From an uncultured Lachnospiraceae bacterium (GTDB lineage Bacteria > Bacillota > Clostridia > Lachnospirales > Lachnospiraceae), in assembly GCA_946533525.1 (NCBI GenBank), contig CAMNBW010000142.1, forward strand, positions 1 through 5,023: DNA of 5,023 bases. Direction: 5' to 3'. Under the pieces are notes generated by a model. It saw nothing but the letters and a program-made list of their open reading frames with translations, ran no database searches and was not told the origin of the DNA. The position numbers and the translations under genes are program-made. This document shows, piece by piece, positions 1 through 5,023 of this stretch; the stretch's first letter is position 1, and every line of letters begins with the position of its first letter.

Positions 1-1253
1 AGCCTGTCGTTAAGCTTGACTTCCATGTTGTAGAACTTGACCTCCACCCCGTAGAGAAGGGTGTCGTCGTTTGCCGTTCCGGGCGCGATCTTATCCAGAG
101 CATAGATCATTTCTATGATCCCGTCCATTATACGCTTGGGGAGCACAAGGCTTAAGTCTCCCGGGGTCGCTGCCAGAGTCGGGCGTATCGTTCCTTCGTC
201 TATCCTTTTCTGATTGCTCCTGCGCCCGCGCTCGAGATCCCCGAATCTCTGTACTATGACTCCTCCTCCCAGCATATTGGAAAGCCTTGCAATACTCTCG
301 CCGTATTCGTTGCTTTCCTTGAAGGGCTCCGAAAAATGCTTTGCCACCAGAAGGGCAAAATTTGTGTTTTCCGTCTTTTTATCTTCTCCCTCAAAGCTGT
401 GTCCGTTGACCGTAACTATCCCGTTGGTATTTTCGTTTACGACTATTCCGTTTGGATTCATGCAGAAGGTTCTGACCTGATCCTCAAATTTCTCCGTACG
501 GTATACGATCTTGCTCTCATACAGCTTGTCGGTAAGATGCGAAAAAATAACTGCCGGCAGCTCCACTCTGACTCCGAGGTCTACCCTGTTGGAGCGGGTA
601 TCGATGTCCAGCTCCTTGCAAATTTTAGACATCCATTTGCTTCCGCTCCTGCCTACCGAAACGATGCAGTTTTCACATTCGGCCTCGCCGTCCTTATAGA
701 TGACCCTGTAGCCCTCGTCCAGCCTCTCGATCCTGTCGATGGGAGTGCGGAAGAAAAATTCCACCTTATCCTTGAGTTCATCGAAAAGGTGCTCCAGCAC
801 CACATAATTTATATCCGTTCCCAGATGTCGCACCGAGGCGTCAAGGAGCGTAAGTTTATTTTGAATGCATAACTTTTTAAACTCGCTCCCTGCGGTGGAA
901 TACATCCTCGTGCCCTCGCCGCCGTGGGAAACATTGATCTCATCGACATAGCGCATAAGCTCCAGCGCCTTGTCTTTTCCTATGTACTCGTAAAGCGTTC
1001 CCCCGAAATCATTGGTTATATTGTATTTCCCGTCGGAAAAGGCCCCGGCTCCTCCGAAACCGCTCATTATCGCACAGGTATCGCAGTGGACGCAGGTCTT
1101 TATCTTAACCCCGTCTATGGGGCAGTGCCTTTTTTCCAAAGGGTAGCCCGACTCGAAAACCGCGACCTTCTTTTCCGGGCTTTTTTTCATAAGCTCATAC
1201 GCGGAAAAAATCCCCCCCGGTCCCGCTCCTATAATAATAACATCGTATTTCAT
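1..1253 (-). CDS. NAD(P)/FAD-dependent oxidoreductase, COG2509-like, C-terminus cut by window edge
   Basis: A flavoprotein of the uncharacterised FAD-dependent dehydrogenase family. Its substrate is unknown; it is probably cytoplasmic, with no signal peptide. Translating the minus strand from the ATG at 1253 gives 417 uninterrupted codons to the window edge. The N-terminus MKYDVIIIGAGPGG is a Rossmann beta strand plus GxGxxG dinucleotide-binding loop (residues 9-14). A cysteine cluster follows (C44, C54, C57, C60), then the family signature IMSGFGGAGAFSDGK (62-76). Further family blocks are SVGRSG near 199-204, GVRVE near 227-231, TPGD at 363-366 and YGVEVKF at 401-407. Relatives usually run about 40-60 residues further and end in an FAD-contacting GDGAG-type block, so I infer the missing part lies to the left and the gene is not broken. 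The start is supported by AGGAGAGAAGG at 1259-1269. The gene lies 67 bp downstream of the SGNH gene on the same strand and may share its transcript. The family call is firm; the reaction is not known. Confidence 0.9.
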   Translation of the reverse strand, partial: MKYDVIIIGAGPGGIFSAYELMKKSPEKKVAVFESGYPLEKRHCPIDGVKIKTCVHCDTCAIMSGFGGAGAFSDGKYNITNDFGGTLYEYIGKDKALELMRYVDEINVSHGGEGTRMYSTAGSEFKKLCIQNKLTLLDASVRHLGTDINYVVLEHLFDELKDKVEFFFRTPIDRIERLDEGYRVIYKDGEAECENCIVSVGRSGSKWMSKICKELDIDTRSNRVDLGVRVELPAVIFSHLTDKLYESKIVYRTEKFEDQVRTFCMNPNGIVVNENTNGIVTVNGHSFEGEDKKTENTNFALLVAKHFSEPFKESNEYGESIARLSNMLGGGVIVQRFGDLERGRRSNQKRIDEGTIRPTLAATPGDLSLVLPKRIMDGIIEMIYALDKIAPGTANDDTLLYGVEVKFYNMEVKLNDR

Positions 1254-1320
1254 AACTGCCTTCTCTCCTGAATAGTTCAAAACTCTTTGCGTTTTGGCAT
1301 TTTCTTTGCTTGTTAAATAA
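1254..1320 (-). other. Intergenic spacer between the SGNH and FAD genes
   Basis: These 67 bp hold the FAD gene's ribosome binding site at 1259-1269 and a weak 6-bp inverted repeat, CAAAAC at 1278-1283 and GTTTTG at 1291-1296, with a 7-nt loop. The repeat has no following T-run and is AT-rich, so I do not call it a terminator. I see no convincing promoter, so read-through from the SGNH gene is plausible. Confidence 0.45.
1259..1269 (-). promoter_or_regulatory. Ribosome binding site of the FAD oxidoreductase gene
   Basis: The minus strand reads AGGAGAGAAGG here. It offers two overlapping Shine-Dalgarno options, AGGAG (11 nt from the ATG) and GAAGG (5 nt from the ATG). It fixes the start at 1253 and suggests the gene is translated independently of the upstream SGNH gene. 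Confidence 0.7.
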
Positions 1321-2550
1321 TCATTCTATACCGGTAAATACCAGACCCTTAAATGCGTCTGCCATCTCTTTGGACGAAAATTTGAGTCGCATACTTTCAC
1401 TGACGCTGCATGTACTGTCGTCTATTTTGTGGATTGCCTTAAGCGGGTAGTCGTAATCCCATTCGTAGCTCTCCTCTGCGATAAGCTCTCCGTCCGCATA
1501 AACCTCGAGACTCCCCCCTCCCGGCATAAGCTCGTGGTTAATTCCGAGCTTCCCCGAAAGCTTTCCGTTAAAGCTTATATCCCAGGTAAGCTCATCTGTA
1601 CGCTCACAATCCTCAGAGTTTATATAGTAAAAAGAGTCATACTCCTTAACAGCCTCATCGTAGGGTGCAATATCCTGCGTCTCATGCTTCTCATATGCTT
1701 CGCATTTTTCGCTGATGATATTCCTCAAGGTTTCAAAATAGAGCTTATAGCCTTCATCGTTGGGATGCTTATCGTCGACGCAAAGATCCTCAAAGCTCTT
1801 CCCGCTGTTTTCATAAGCCTCTATCATATCTGCCGCCGGAAACCCATAATGTCCTGCCAGCGTAATTATATCCTTTATCTTCCTGGTGTAGGTCTTTTGT
1901 GAGCTCTCGAGGATACTAATAAGCGCACAATTTTTATATTTTCTGTTAAGTCCTCTTATGATACCTTCATATTCCTTCGCAAAGCCGCCGGTCCCGTCAT
2001 TTTCTCCGTAGCATATAAACGCAAGATCGTACTCTGTATCGTCATCCAGCAGCATCTCGCTTACGTAGCCCGCATAGCTGGTATTTCCTCCCAGTGAGAT
2101 ATTTGTAAGGCTGCATCTGCAATAATATGTGCTTTCGATCCAGTCCTTCAAAAGCTCGTCCCAGGAATTTCCTTCCGTGGAGCCCGCCCCTCCGCCTATG
2201 GAATCTCCCACTACCAAAACATTGACGTCCCGTCCGCTCTTCAGTTTCTGATAGAAGCCCACCGGCCCTGTCTGAAGTGCCTTAATTTCCTGCCTTAAAA
2301 GCGCATTTTCTTCCTCCAGGCCGGCGTTTTCCTCCTGAAGGGTTCTGACCTTTGAATTAAGCCCGCTGATCATTTCCGCGCTTTCGCCCAGCTCCTCGTT
2401 CACATTGTTCAAAACAGTGCTTGCCTTGCTTATCGACGAAGCAAGGCGGAGAAATATCAGGGCTGAGATCACTATCACGACGGCTAATACAAGCGGAAGT
2501 ATATATTTTTTGTATCTGAAACCCTTATTCGAATCTTTATTATTTGACAT
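1321..2550 (-). CDS. Membrane-anchored SGNH/GDSL-type hydrolase with coiled coil and C-terminal beta-type domain
   Basis: A 409-residue protein probably tethered to the outer face of the membrane, acting as an esterase or deacetylase; its substrate is unknown. It has a short basic N-terminus, then one transmembrane helix (about 16-36) that works as a signal anchor. A heptad-like coiled coil follows at about 40-93, with repeated EEN/L spacing (LQEENAGLEEENALLRQEI). The SGNH domain spans about 106-282. Block I is VVGDSIGGG with nucleophile S117, block II is LGGN with G155, block III is GEND with N184, and block V is DDKHPND with D259 and H262. All four catalytic blocks are intact. Residues about 300-409 form a separate acidic, aromatic, beta-type domain (WDISFNGKLSG, LEVYADGEL) that I do not recognise. 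The ATG at 2550 is the only usable start: there is an in-frame stop upstream with no start codon between, and the next Met is residue 60. The Shine-Dalgarno is poor (AAAGAGA, touching the ATG). SGNH enzymes with this layout often act on surface glycans; that role is inference. Confidence 0.88.
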   Translation of the reverse strand: MSNNKDSNKGFRYKKYILPLVLAVVIVISALIFLRLASSISKASTVLNNVNEELGESAEMISGLNSKVRTLQEENAGLEEENALLRQEIKALQTGPVGFYQKLKSGRDVNVLVVGDSIGGGAGSTEGNSWDELLKDWIESTYYCRCSLTNISLGGNTSYAGYVSEMLLDDDTEYDLAFICYGENDGTGGFAKEYEGIIRGLNRKYKNCALISILESSQKTYTRKIKDIITLAGHYGFPAADMIEAYENSGKSFEDLCVDDKHPNDEGYKLYFETLRNIISEKCEAYEKHETQDIAPYDEAVKEYDSFYYINSEDCERTDELTWDISFNGKLSGKLGINHELMPGGGSLEVYADGELIAEESYEWDYDYPLKAIHKIDDSTCSVSESMRLKFSSKEMADAFKGLVFTGIE

Positions 2551-2572
2551 TCTCTTTGCTTTTAAGTTTAAT
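2544..2572 (+). promoter_or_regulatory. Predicted sigma-A-type promoter of manA
   Basis: A perfect -35 box TTGACA (2544-2549) is followed by exactly 17 bp and a -10 box TTTAAT (2567-2572, 5 of 6 consensus). Transcription would start near 2579 and give a leader of about 57 nt before the manA ATG. The -35 box overlaps the first codons of the divergent SGNH gene. It is predicted from consensus only, but the spacing and match are good. Confidence 0.6.
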
Positions 2573-2602
2573 ATATAGTAAAATTTCGTTCGCTATATAT
2601 TA
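2569..2602. repeat. Perfect 10-bp inverted repeat, possible operator
   Basis: TAATATATAG at 2569-2578 and CTATATATTA at 2593-2602 are exact reverse complements separated by 14 bp. The left arm overlaps the predicted manA -10 box and the right arm sits just inside the predicted SGNH start site, so the dyad is centred between the two putative transcription starts. It could be a repressor operator. Because the arms are almost pure A/T, chance or a weak hairpin is a real alternative. Confidence 0.45.
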
Positions 2603-2604
2603 TG

Positions 2605-2633
2605 ATTATACAAAAAAACATTAAGGAAATAAA
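2605..2633 (-). promoter_or_regulatory. Possible promoter of the SGNH gene
   Basis: On the minus strand a perfect -10 box TATAAT (2605-2610) lies 17 bp from a poor -35 TTTATT (2628-2633, 3 of 6). The start would be near 2598, giving a leader of about 48 nt. The -35 overlaps the manA ribosome binding site. The AT-rich background makes a chance TATAAT likely, hence low confidence. Confidence 0.35.
2623..2628 (+). promoter_or_regulatory. manA: Ribosome binding site of manA
   Basis: AAGGAA lies 7 nt upstream of the ATG at 2636. Spacing is normal and it supports that start. Confidence 0.7.
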
Positions 2634-2635
2634 TC

Positions 2636-3568
2636 ATGTCTTTGCTAAAACTTAAATCTGTCTGTAAGGACTATTTATGGGGTGGAACAACCCTGGCAGA
2701 CAAATATCGAAAAGCCGAAAGAGGCAGCAAGATAGCCGAGACCTGGGAGCTGTCCTGCTATCCCGAAAGTCCGTCCGTTATAGAAAACGGAAAATATGCC
2801 GGCAAAACCTTAAGCGAATATATAGAAAAAGAGGGCCGGAAGGTCCTAGGAAAGAACTGCGAAAAATTCACTTCCTTTCCCGTTCTTATAAAGCTCATAG
2901 ACGCAGCCGCCGACCTTTCCATACAGGTTCATCCCGATAACGATTATGCGCTAAAAAACGAGGCCCAGTACGGAAAGACCGAAATATGGTACATAATAGA
3001 TGCAATGGAAGGAGCCGGCATCTATTACGGCTTTAACCGTGAGATCACGAAAGATGAGCTTAAGAAGCGCATTGAGGATAATACCGTTTTGGAGGTTCTG
3101 AATTTTGTACCTGTAAAGTCCGGTGATGTCTTTTTTATAGAAGCGGGTACTGTTCACTCTATCTGCAAGGGGATACTTACCGTAGAGATACAGCAAAGCT
3201 CTGATGTAACTTACAGGATCTACGATTACGGAAGGACCGATAAAGACGGAAATACCCGCCCGCTTCATATCGACAAGGCTCTTGACGTGGCCAGGTTATC
3301 CCCTGTGGCCAAACCGAAGGATTTCGGTTCCCACCTTGCAAAATGTGATTACTTTACAGCCGATAAGCTTGTGATCAAAGAAGCCTATGATGGTTTTGTG
3401 GACGAAGGCTCATTTGTTCACCTTCTGTTCCTAAGCGGCAGCGGATCCGTGCGCTCCGGCGCAGAAGAGGTGGAGTTCCTGCCTGGGGACAGTGTCTTTA
3501 TCTCTGCCGGCACCGGCAGCTACAGGATAAACGGCAGCGCCGAAGTCATCGTTACCTTCGAAAGCTGA
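2636..3568 (+). CDS. manA: Mannose-6-phosphate isomerase, class I (short Firmicute form)
   Basis: A cytoplasmic zinc enzyme that interconverts mannose-6-phosphate and fructose-6-phosphate. It serves both mannose use and supply of mannose-6-phosphate for GDP-mannose and glycans. At 310 residues it matches the compact Firmicute type. Visible family marks are the N-terminal DYLWGG (12-17), AETWELSCYP (34-43), and FPVLIKLIDA leading into SIQVHPDN (95-102), which carries zinc ligands Q97 and H99. Next come GKTEIWY with E116 and AGTVHSI with H174, followed by QQSSDVTYRIYDYGR with the catalytic arginine R194. The C-terminal cupin-like part (about 225-310) includes EFLPGDSVFISAG. No key residue is missing. 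The gene stands alone on its strand, divergent from the SGNH gene and convergent with the lipoprotein gene. No PTS or sugar transporter is adjacent, so the neighbourhood does not decide between a catabolic and a biosynthetic role. Confidence 0.96.
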   Translation: MSLLKLKSVCKDYLWGGTTLADKYRKAERGSKIAETWELSCYPESPSVIENGKYAGKTLSEYIEKEGRKVLGKNCEKFTSFPVLIKLIDAAADLSIQVHPDNDYALKNEAQYGKTEIWYIIDAMEGAGIYYGFNREITKDELKKRIEDNTVLEVLNFVPVKSGDVFFIEAGTVHSICKGILTVEIQQSSDVTYRIYDYGRTDKDGNTRPLHIDKALDVARLSPVAKPKDFGSHLAKCDYFTADKLVIKEAYDGFVDEGSFVHLLFLSGSGSVRSGAEEVEFLPGDSVFISAGTGSYRINGSAEVIVTFES

Positions 3569-3579
3569 CAGGCCGTCAG
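3565..3579. terminator. Small hairpin in the convergent gap, weak terminator candidate
   Basis: CTGAC (3565-3569), loop AGGCC, GTCAG (3575-3579) forms a perfect 5-bp stem overlapping the manA stop codon. A short TTATTTT lies about 8 bp further on the plus strand; the minus strand has no T-run. It is the only structure in the 30-bp gap where manA and the lipoprotein operon meet, but it is a poor intrinsic terminator. Confidence 0.25.
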
Positions 3580-3598
3580 GTAAACACTTATTTTCCGC

Positions 3599-4192
3599 CT
3601 AGTTTTCCGGTGCTGCCAGAACAGATGCCATGAAGTCCATGCAGACCGCTTCCGCACCCTTTTTTTCAAGCTTAAAAAGCTGGGCATCCGCAGTTGTAGC
3701 ATGAATATCCCCGTTCTCTTCTTCACTGATCGTAAATCTGATAATATTCAAGGTGTCCGAATCCGTCACCGAATATGCTCCATTGTCCTCCTCGGCACAC
3801 AGTCCGCAAGCGTATACAATGCTGGTGGAATCTGCATTTTCCGTAGCATATATGGCTTCCTTCTTATCCGCGCTGAAGCCTATAACGATCGAAGAACCGT
3901 CCTCCGCCGTGCCCTCATAGCCTCCGGTAAACTTATCCTCCAGCTCATATAAGGTCATCCCGTAGACAGTATCCTCTCCCTCTGCCGTAATGCTCTTGGC
4001 TTCACTGTCCTCTTCTTCCTCTTCGGGACTTACCTCCTCATCGTCAAAGATCTCCTCCTCGGCCTCTTCTATGAAATCCTCTTCATCATATATGAATATA
4101 TCGTCCTCTTTTTTACCGCATCCTGCGAGAACCACAATTAAAAGCAGTATCAGGATTAAGGAAGCCTGTATGCCGGGGAGTCTCTTCGTCAT
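3599..4192 (-). CDS. Acidic lipoprotein of unknown function
   Basis: A 197-residue predicted lipoprotein. The N-terminus MTKR is followed by a hydrophobic stretch (about 8-22) and a lipobox LAGC with the lipidated cysteine at C25, so the mature protein should be anchored to the outer membrane leaflet of a Gram-positive cell. Residues 29-64 are an extremely acidic linker, 23 of 36 being Asp or Glu. The remaining domain (about 68-197) has alternating strand-like segments (GGYEGTAEDGSSIVIGFSADKKEAIY). It contains a CGLC motif (C129, C132) and C184. I do not recognise the domain. The start codon overlaps the stop of the isomerase gene as ATGA (4189-4192); there is no properly spaced Shine-Dalgarno, only AGAAGG one base before the ATG, so translation probably depends on coupling. 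The lipoprotein call is well supported; the function is open. Confidence 0.85.
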   Translation of the reverse strand: MTKRLPGIQASLILILLLIVVLAGCGKKEDDIFIYDEEDFIEEAEEEIFDDEEVSPEEEEEDSEAKSITAEGEDTVYGMTLYELEDKFTGGYEGTAEDGSSIVIGFSADKKEAIYATENADSTSIVYACGLCAEEDNGAYSVTDSDTLNIIRFTISEEENGDIHATTADAQLFKLEKKGAEAVCMDFMASVLAAPEN

Positions 4193-4710
4193 ACCTTCTC
4201 AGGCTCCGGATAATCCACGCCGAAGGTCTCCACCGTTATGCTCTCGATCACCTGATCTTCCAGCGGCTTATCCGAAAAATCGGTAGGCACCTCTGCAATC
4301 TTATCGATAACCTCCAACCCCTCTATCACCTTTCCGAAGGCTGCATATTCACCGTCCAGATGGGGTGAGGTCTTATGCATAAGGAAGAACTGCGATCCCG
4401 CGGAATCGGGCATCATCGTCCTCGCCATGGAAAGCACACCCTTAGTATGCTTAAGGTTATTGGTAAAGCCGTTTGATGTAAACTCTCCCTTAATGGAATA
4501 ATCCGGGCCGCCCATTCCCGTCCCCTCAGGGTCTCCTCCCTGAAGCATAAAGCCCTTTATAACACGATGAAATGTCAGTCCGTTGTAAAAGCCCTTATTT
4601 ATAAGCGAGATAAAATTGTTAACGGTATTCGGTGCTATCTCCGGGTAAAGCTCCGCCTTCATAACATCGCCGTTTTGCATCGTAAAAGTTACTATTGGTT
4701 TTTCAGCCAT
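4189..4710 (-). CDS. Cyclophilin-type peptidyl-prolyl cis-trans isomerase
   Basis: Catalyses cis-trans isomerisation of bonds preceding proline and helps protein folding. At 173 residues with no signal peptide or lipobox, it should be cytoplasmic. The single cyclophilin domain covers almost the whole protein: APNTVNNF (26-33), FHRVIKGFMLQGGDP (47-61) with catalytic R49 and hydrophobic-pocket residues F54 and Q57, GTGMGGP (63-69), GVLSMAR (91-97), SAGSQFF (103-109) with F108, and PHLDGEYAAFG (116-126). The position of the cyclosporin-contacting Trp of human cyclophilin A is His117, as in many bacterial members, so low cyclosporin sensitivity is expected from family knowledge. A short acidic tail (about 162-173) follows the domain. 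It is the middle gene of a minus-strand operon: 11 bp after the upstream gene and overlapping the lipoprotein start by 4 bp. Confidence 0.95.
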   Translation of the reverse strand: MAEKPIVTFTMQNGDVMKAELYPEIAPNTVNNFISLINKGFYNGLTFHRVIKGFMLQGGDPEGTGMGGPDYSIKGEFTSNGFTNNLKHTKGVLSMARTMMPDSAGSQFFLMHKTSPHLDGEYAAFGKVIEGLEVIDKIAEVPTDFSDKPLEDQVIESITVETFGVDYPEPEKV

Positions 4711-4717
4711 CTGCGTT

Positions 4718-4723
4718 CTCCTT
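4718..4723 (-). promoter_or_regulatory. Ribosome binding site of the isomerase gene, inside the upstream stop codon
   Basis: AAGGAG sits 7 nt before the ATG at 4710 and overlaps the TAA stop (4722-4724) of the upstream gene. This supports the start and suggests that ribosomes finishing the upstream gene help load the isomerase gene. Confidence 0.75.
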
Positions 4724-5023
4724 ATGCCTCTATATCGTATTCATTATTTTTCTTATCGTCCAGCGGCAGCATTGCCCCTCTTCGCACCCTGTAGACCATT
4801 CCGTTCGTTACCCTCATGACATCAAACTCACTGTTGATGACCCTCGTGATCTTTTCCAGAAAATCCTTGTAATGATCCCCGCTCATCGGCAGCAGGTAAT
4901 CATGGGCAGAGTGCTCTGTCGAAAGGACCGCAAACCCGTTCCTGTTGTAGCGAATCCCGTAAAAGGTTGCAAGCTCACTGAAGACCTCACCCGTCATATC
5001 ATGACAGACATATTCAATAAACA
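4722..5023 (-). CDS. Unidentified protein, N-terminus outside the window
   Basis: The reading frame is open from the right edge to the TAA at 4722-4724 and encodes the last 99 residues of a protein. An internal ATG at 4997 would give 91 residues, but no Shine-Dalgarno precedes it and the frame stays open upstream (…EYVCHD before that Met). I therefore infer that the true start lies to the right of the window. The visible part is a soluble alpha/beta-type sequence with aromatic and histidine-containing segments (YGIRYNRNGFAVLS, STEHSAHDYLLPMSGDHYKDF) and a strand-like C-terminal hairpin (FDVMRVTNGMVYRVRRG), ending in an acidic tail. There is no membrane segment. I do not recognise the family. 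It is the first visible gene of the operon with the isomerase and lipoprotein, 11 bp upstream of the isomerase start, so all three are probably co-transcribed. Confidence 0.7.
   Translation of the reverse strand, partial: FIEYVCHDMTGEVFSELATFYGIRYNRNGFAVLSTEHSAHDYLLPMSGDHYKDFLEKITRVINSEFDVMRVTNGMVYRVRRGAMLPLDDKKNNEYDIEA

Noticed and set aside
336..872. Plus-strand open frame of 178 codons
   Set aside because: It lies entirely antisense to the FAD oxidoreductase, whose frame is continuous with clear family motifs. The product resembles no family and no ribosome binding site precedes it.
924..1271. Plus-strand open frame of 115 codons
   Set aside because: Antisense to the N-terminal part of the FAD gene, including its start and ribosome binding site; a coding shadow.
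1429..1902. Plus-strand open frame of 157 codons
   Set aside because: Antisense to the SGNH gene, which has all catalytic blocks in frame; the shadow has no domain.
2951..3268. Minus-strand open frame of 105 codons inside manA
   Set aside because: manA is unambiguous on the plus strand over this stretch; the opposite frame is a shadow.
3569..3598. Strong bidirectional terminator between the convergent genes
   Set aside because: Only a 5-bp stem is present, with no adjacent T-run on either strand; it is listed only as a weak candidate.
3990..4286. Serine-rich plus-strand open frame of 98 codons
   Set aside because: The serine runs are simply the complement of the GAG/GAA/GAT codons of the lipoprotein's acidic linker, and the frame crosses two well-supported genes.
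4722..4997. Start of the right-edge gene at the ATG at 4997
   Set aside because: There is no Shine-Dalgarno upstream and the frame stays open to the window edge, so an upstream start is more likely.
1..5023. tRNA, rRNA, riboswitch, CRISPR array, insertion sequence or phage genes
   Set aside because: The window is almost fully occupied by six coding regions with short spacers; I saw no direct-repeat array, transposase or integrase motif, cloverleaf, or long structured leader.

Overview
The window looks like ordinary chromosomal sequence from a low-to-mid GC Firmicute, most likely a Clostridia/Lachnospiraceae-type anaerobe. This rests on the short Firmicute form of ManA, a COG2509-type FAD protein, AGGAG-type ribosome binding sites, frequent ATA/AGG/AGA codons, and AT-rich intergenic DNA between denser genes. 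I see no phage, transposon, CRISPR, rRNA or tRNA signal. The taxonomic placement is inference from these traits.

Layout: (1) 1-1253, minus strand: a COG2509-like FAD-dependent oxidoreductase that runs off the left edge, so its C-terminus is missing. (2) 1321-2550, minus: a membrane-anchored SGNH/GDSL-type hydrolase made of a transmembrane helix, a coiled coil, the catalytic domain and a C-terminal beta-type domain. The FAD gene follows it by 67 bp and may be co-transcribed. (3) 2551-2635: a short AT-rich divergent intergenic region with two candidate promoters facing each other and a perfect 10-bp inverted repeat between them. (4) 2636-3568, plus: manA, a class I mannose-6-phosphate isomerase. 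(5) 3569-3598: a 30-bp convergent gap with a small hairpin. (6) 3599-5023, minus: a compact operon read right to left, consisting of an unidentified protein (N-terminus outside the window), a cytoplasmic cyclophilin-type peptidyl-prolyl isomerase, and an acidic lipoprotein whose start codon overlaps the isomerase stop (ATGA).

The genes do not form one pathway. ManA links fructose-6-phosphate and mannose-6-phosphate. The SGNH protein probably acts on an ester or acetyl group outside the membrane, perhaps on cell-surface glycan, so a surface-polysaccharide link with the divergent manA is possible but unproven. The isomerase-lipoprotein pair is tightly coupled in translation, although the two products end up on opposite sides of the membrane. 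Nothing here amounts to a clear new system. The most unusual items are the face-to-face promoter and inverted-repeat arrangement at 2544-2633, the four-cysteine cluster of the FAD protein, the SGNH domain architecture and the unassigned operon.
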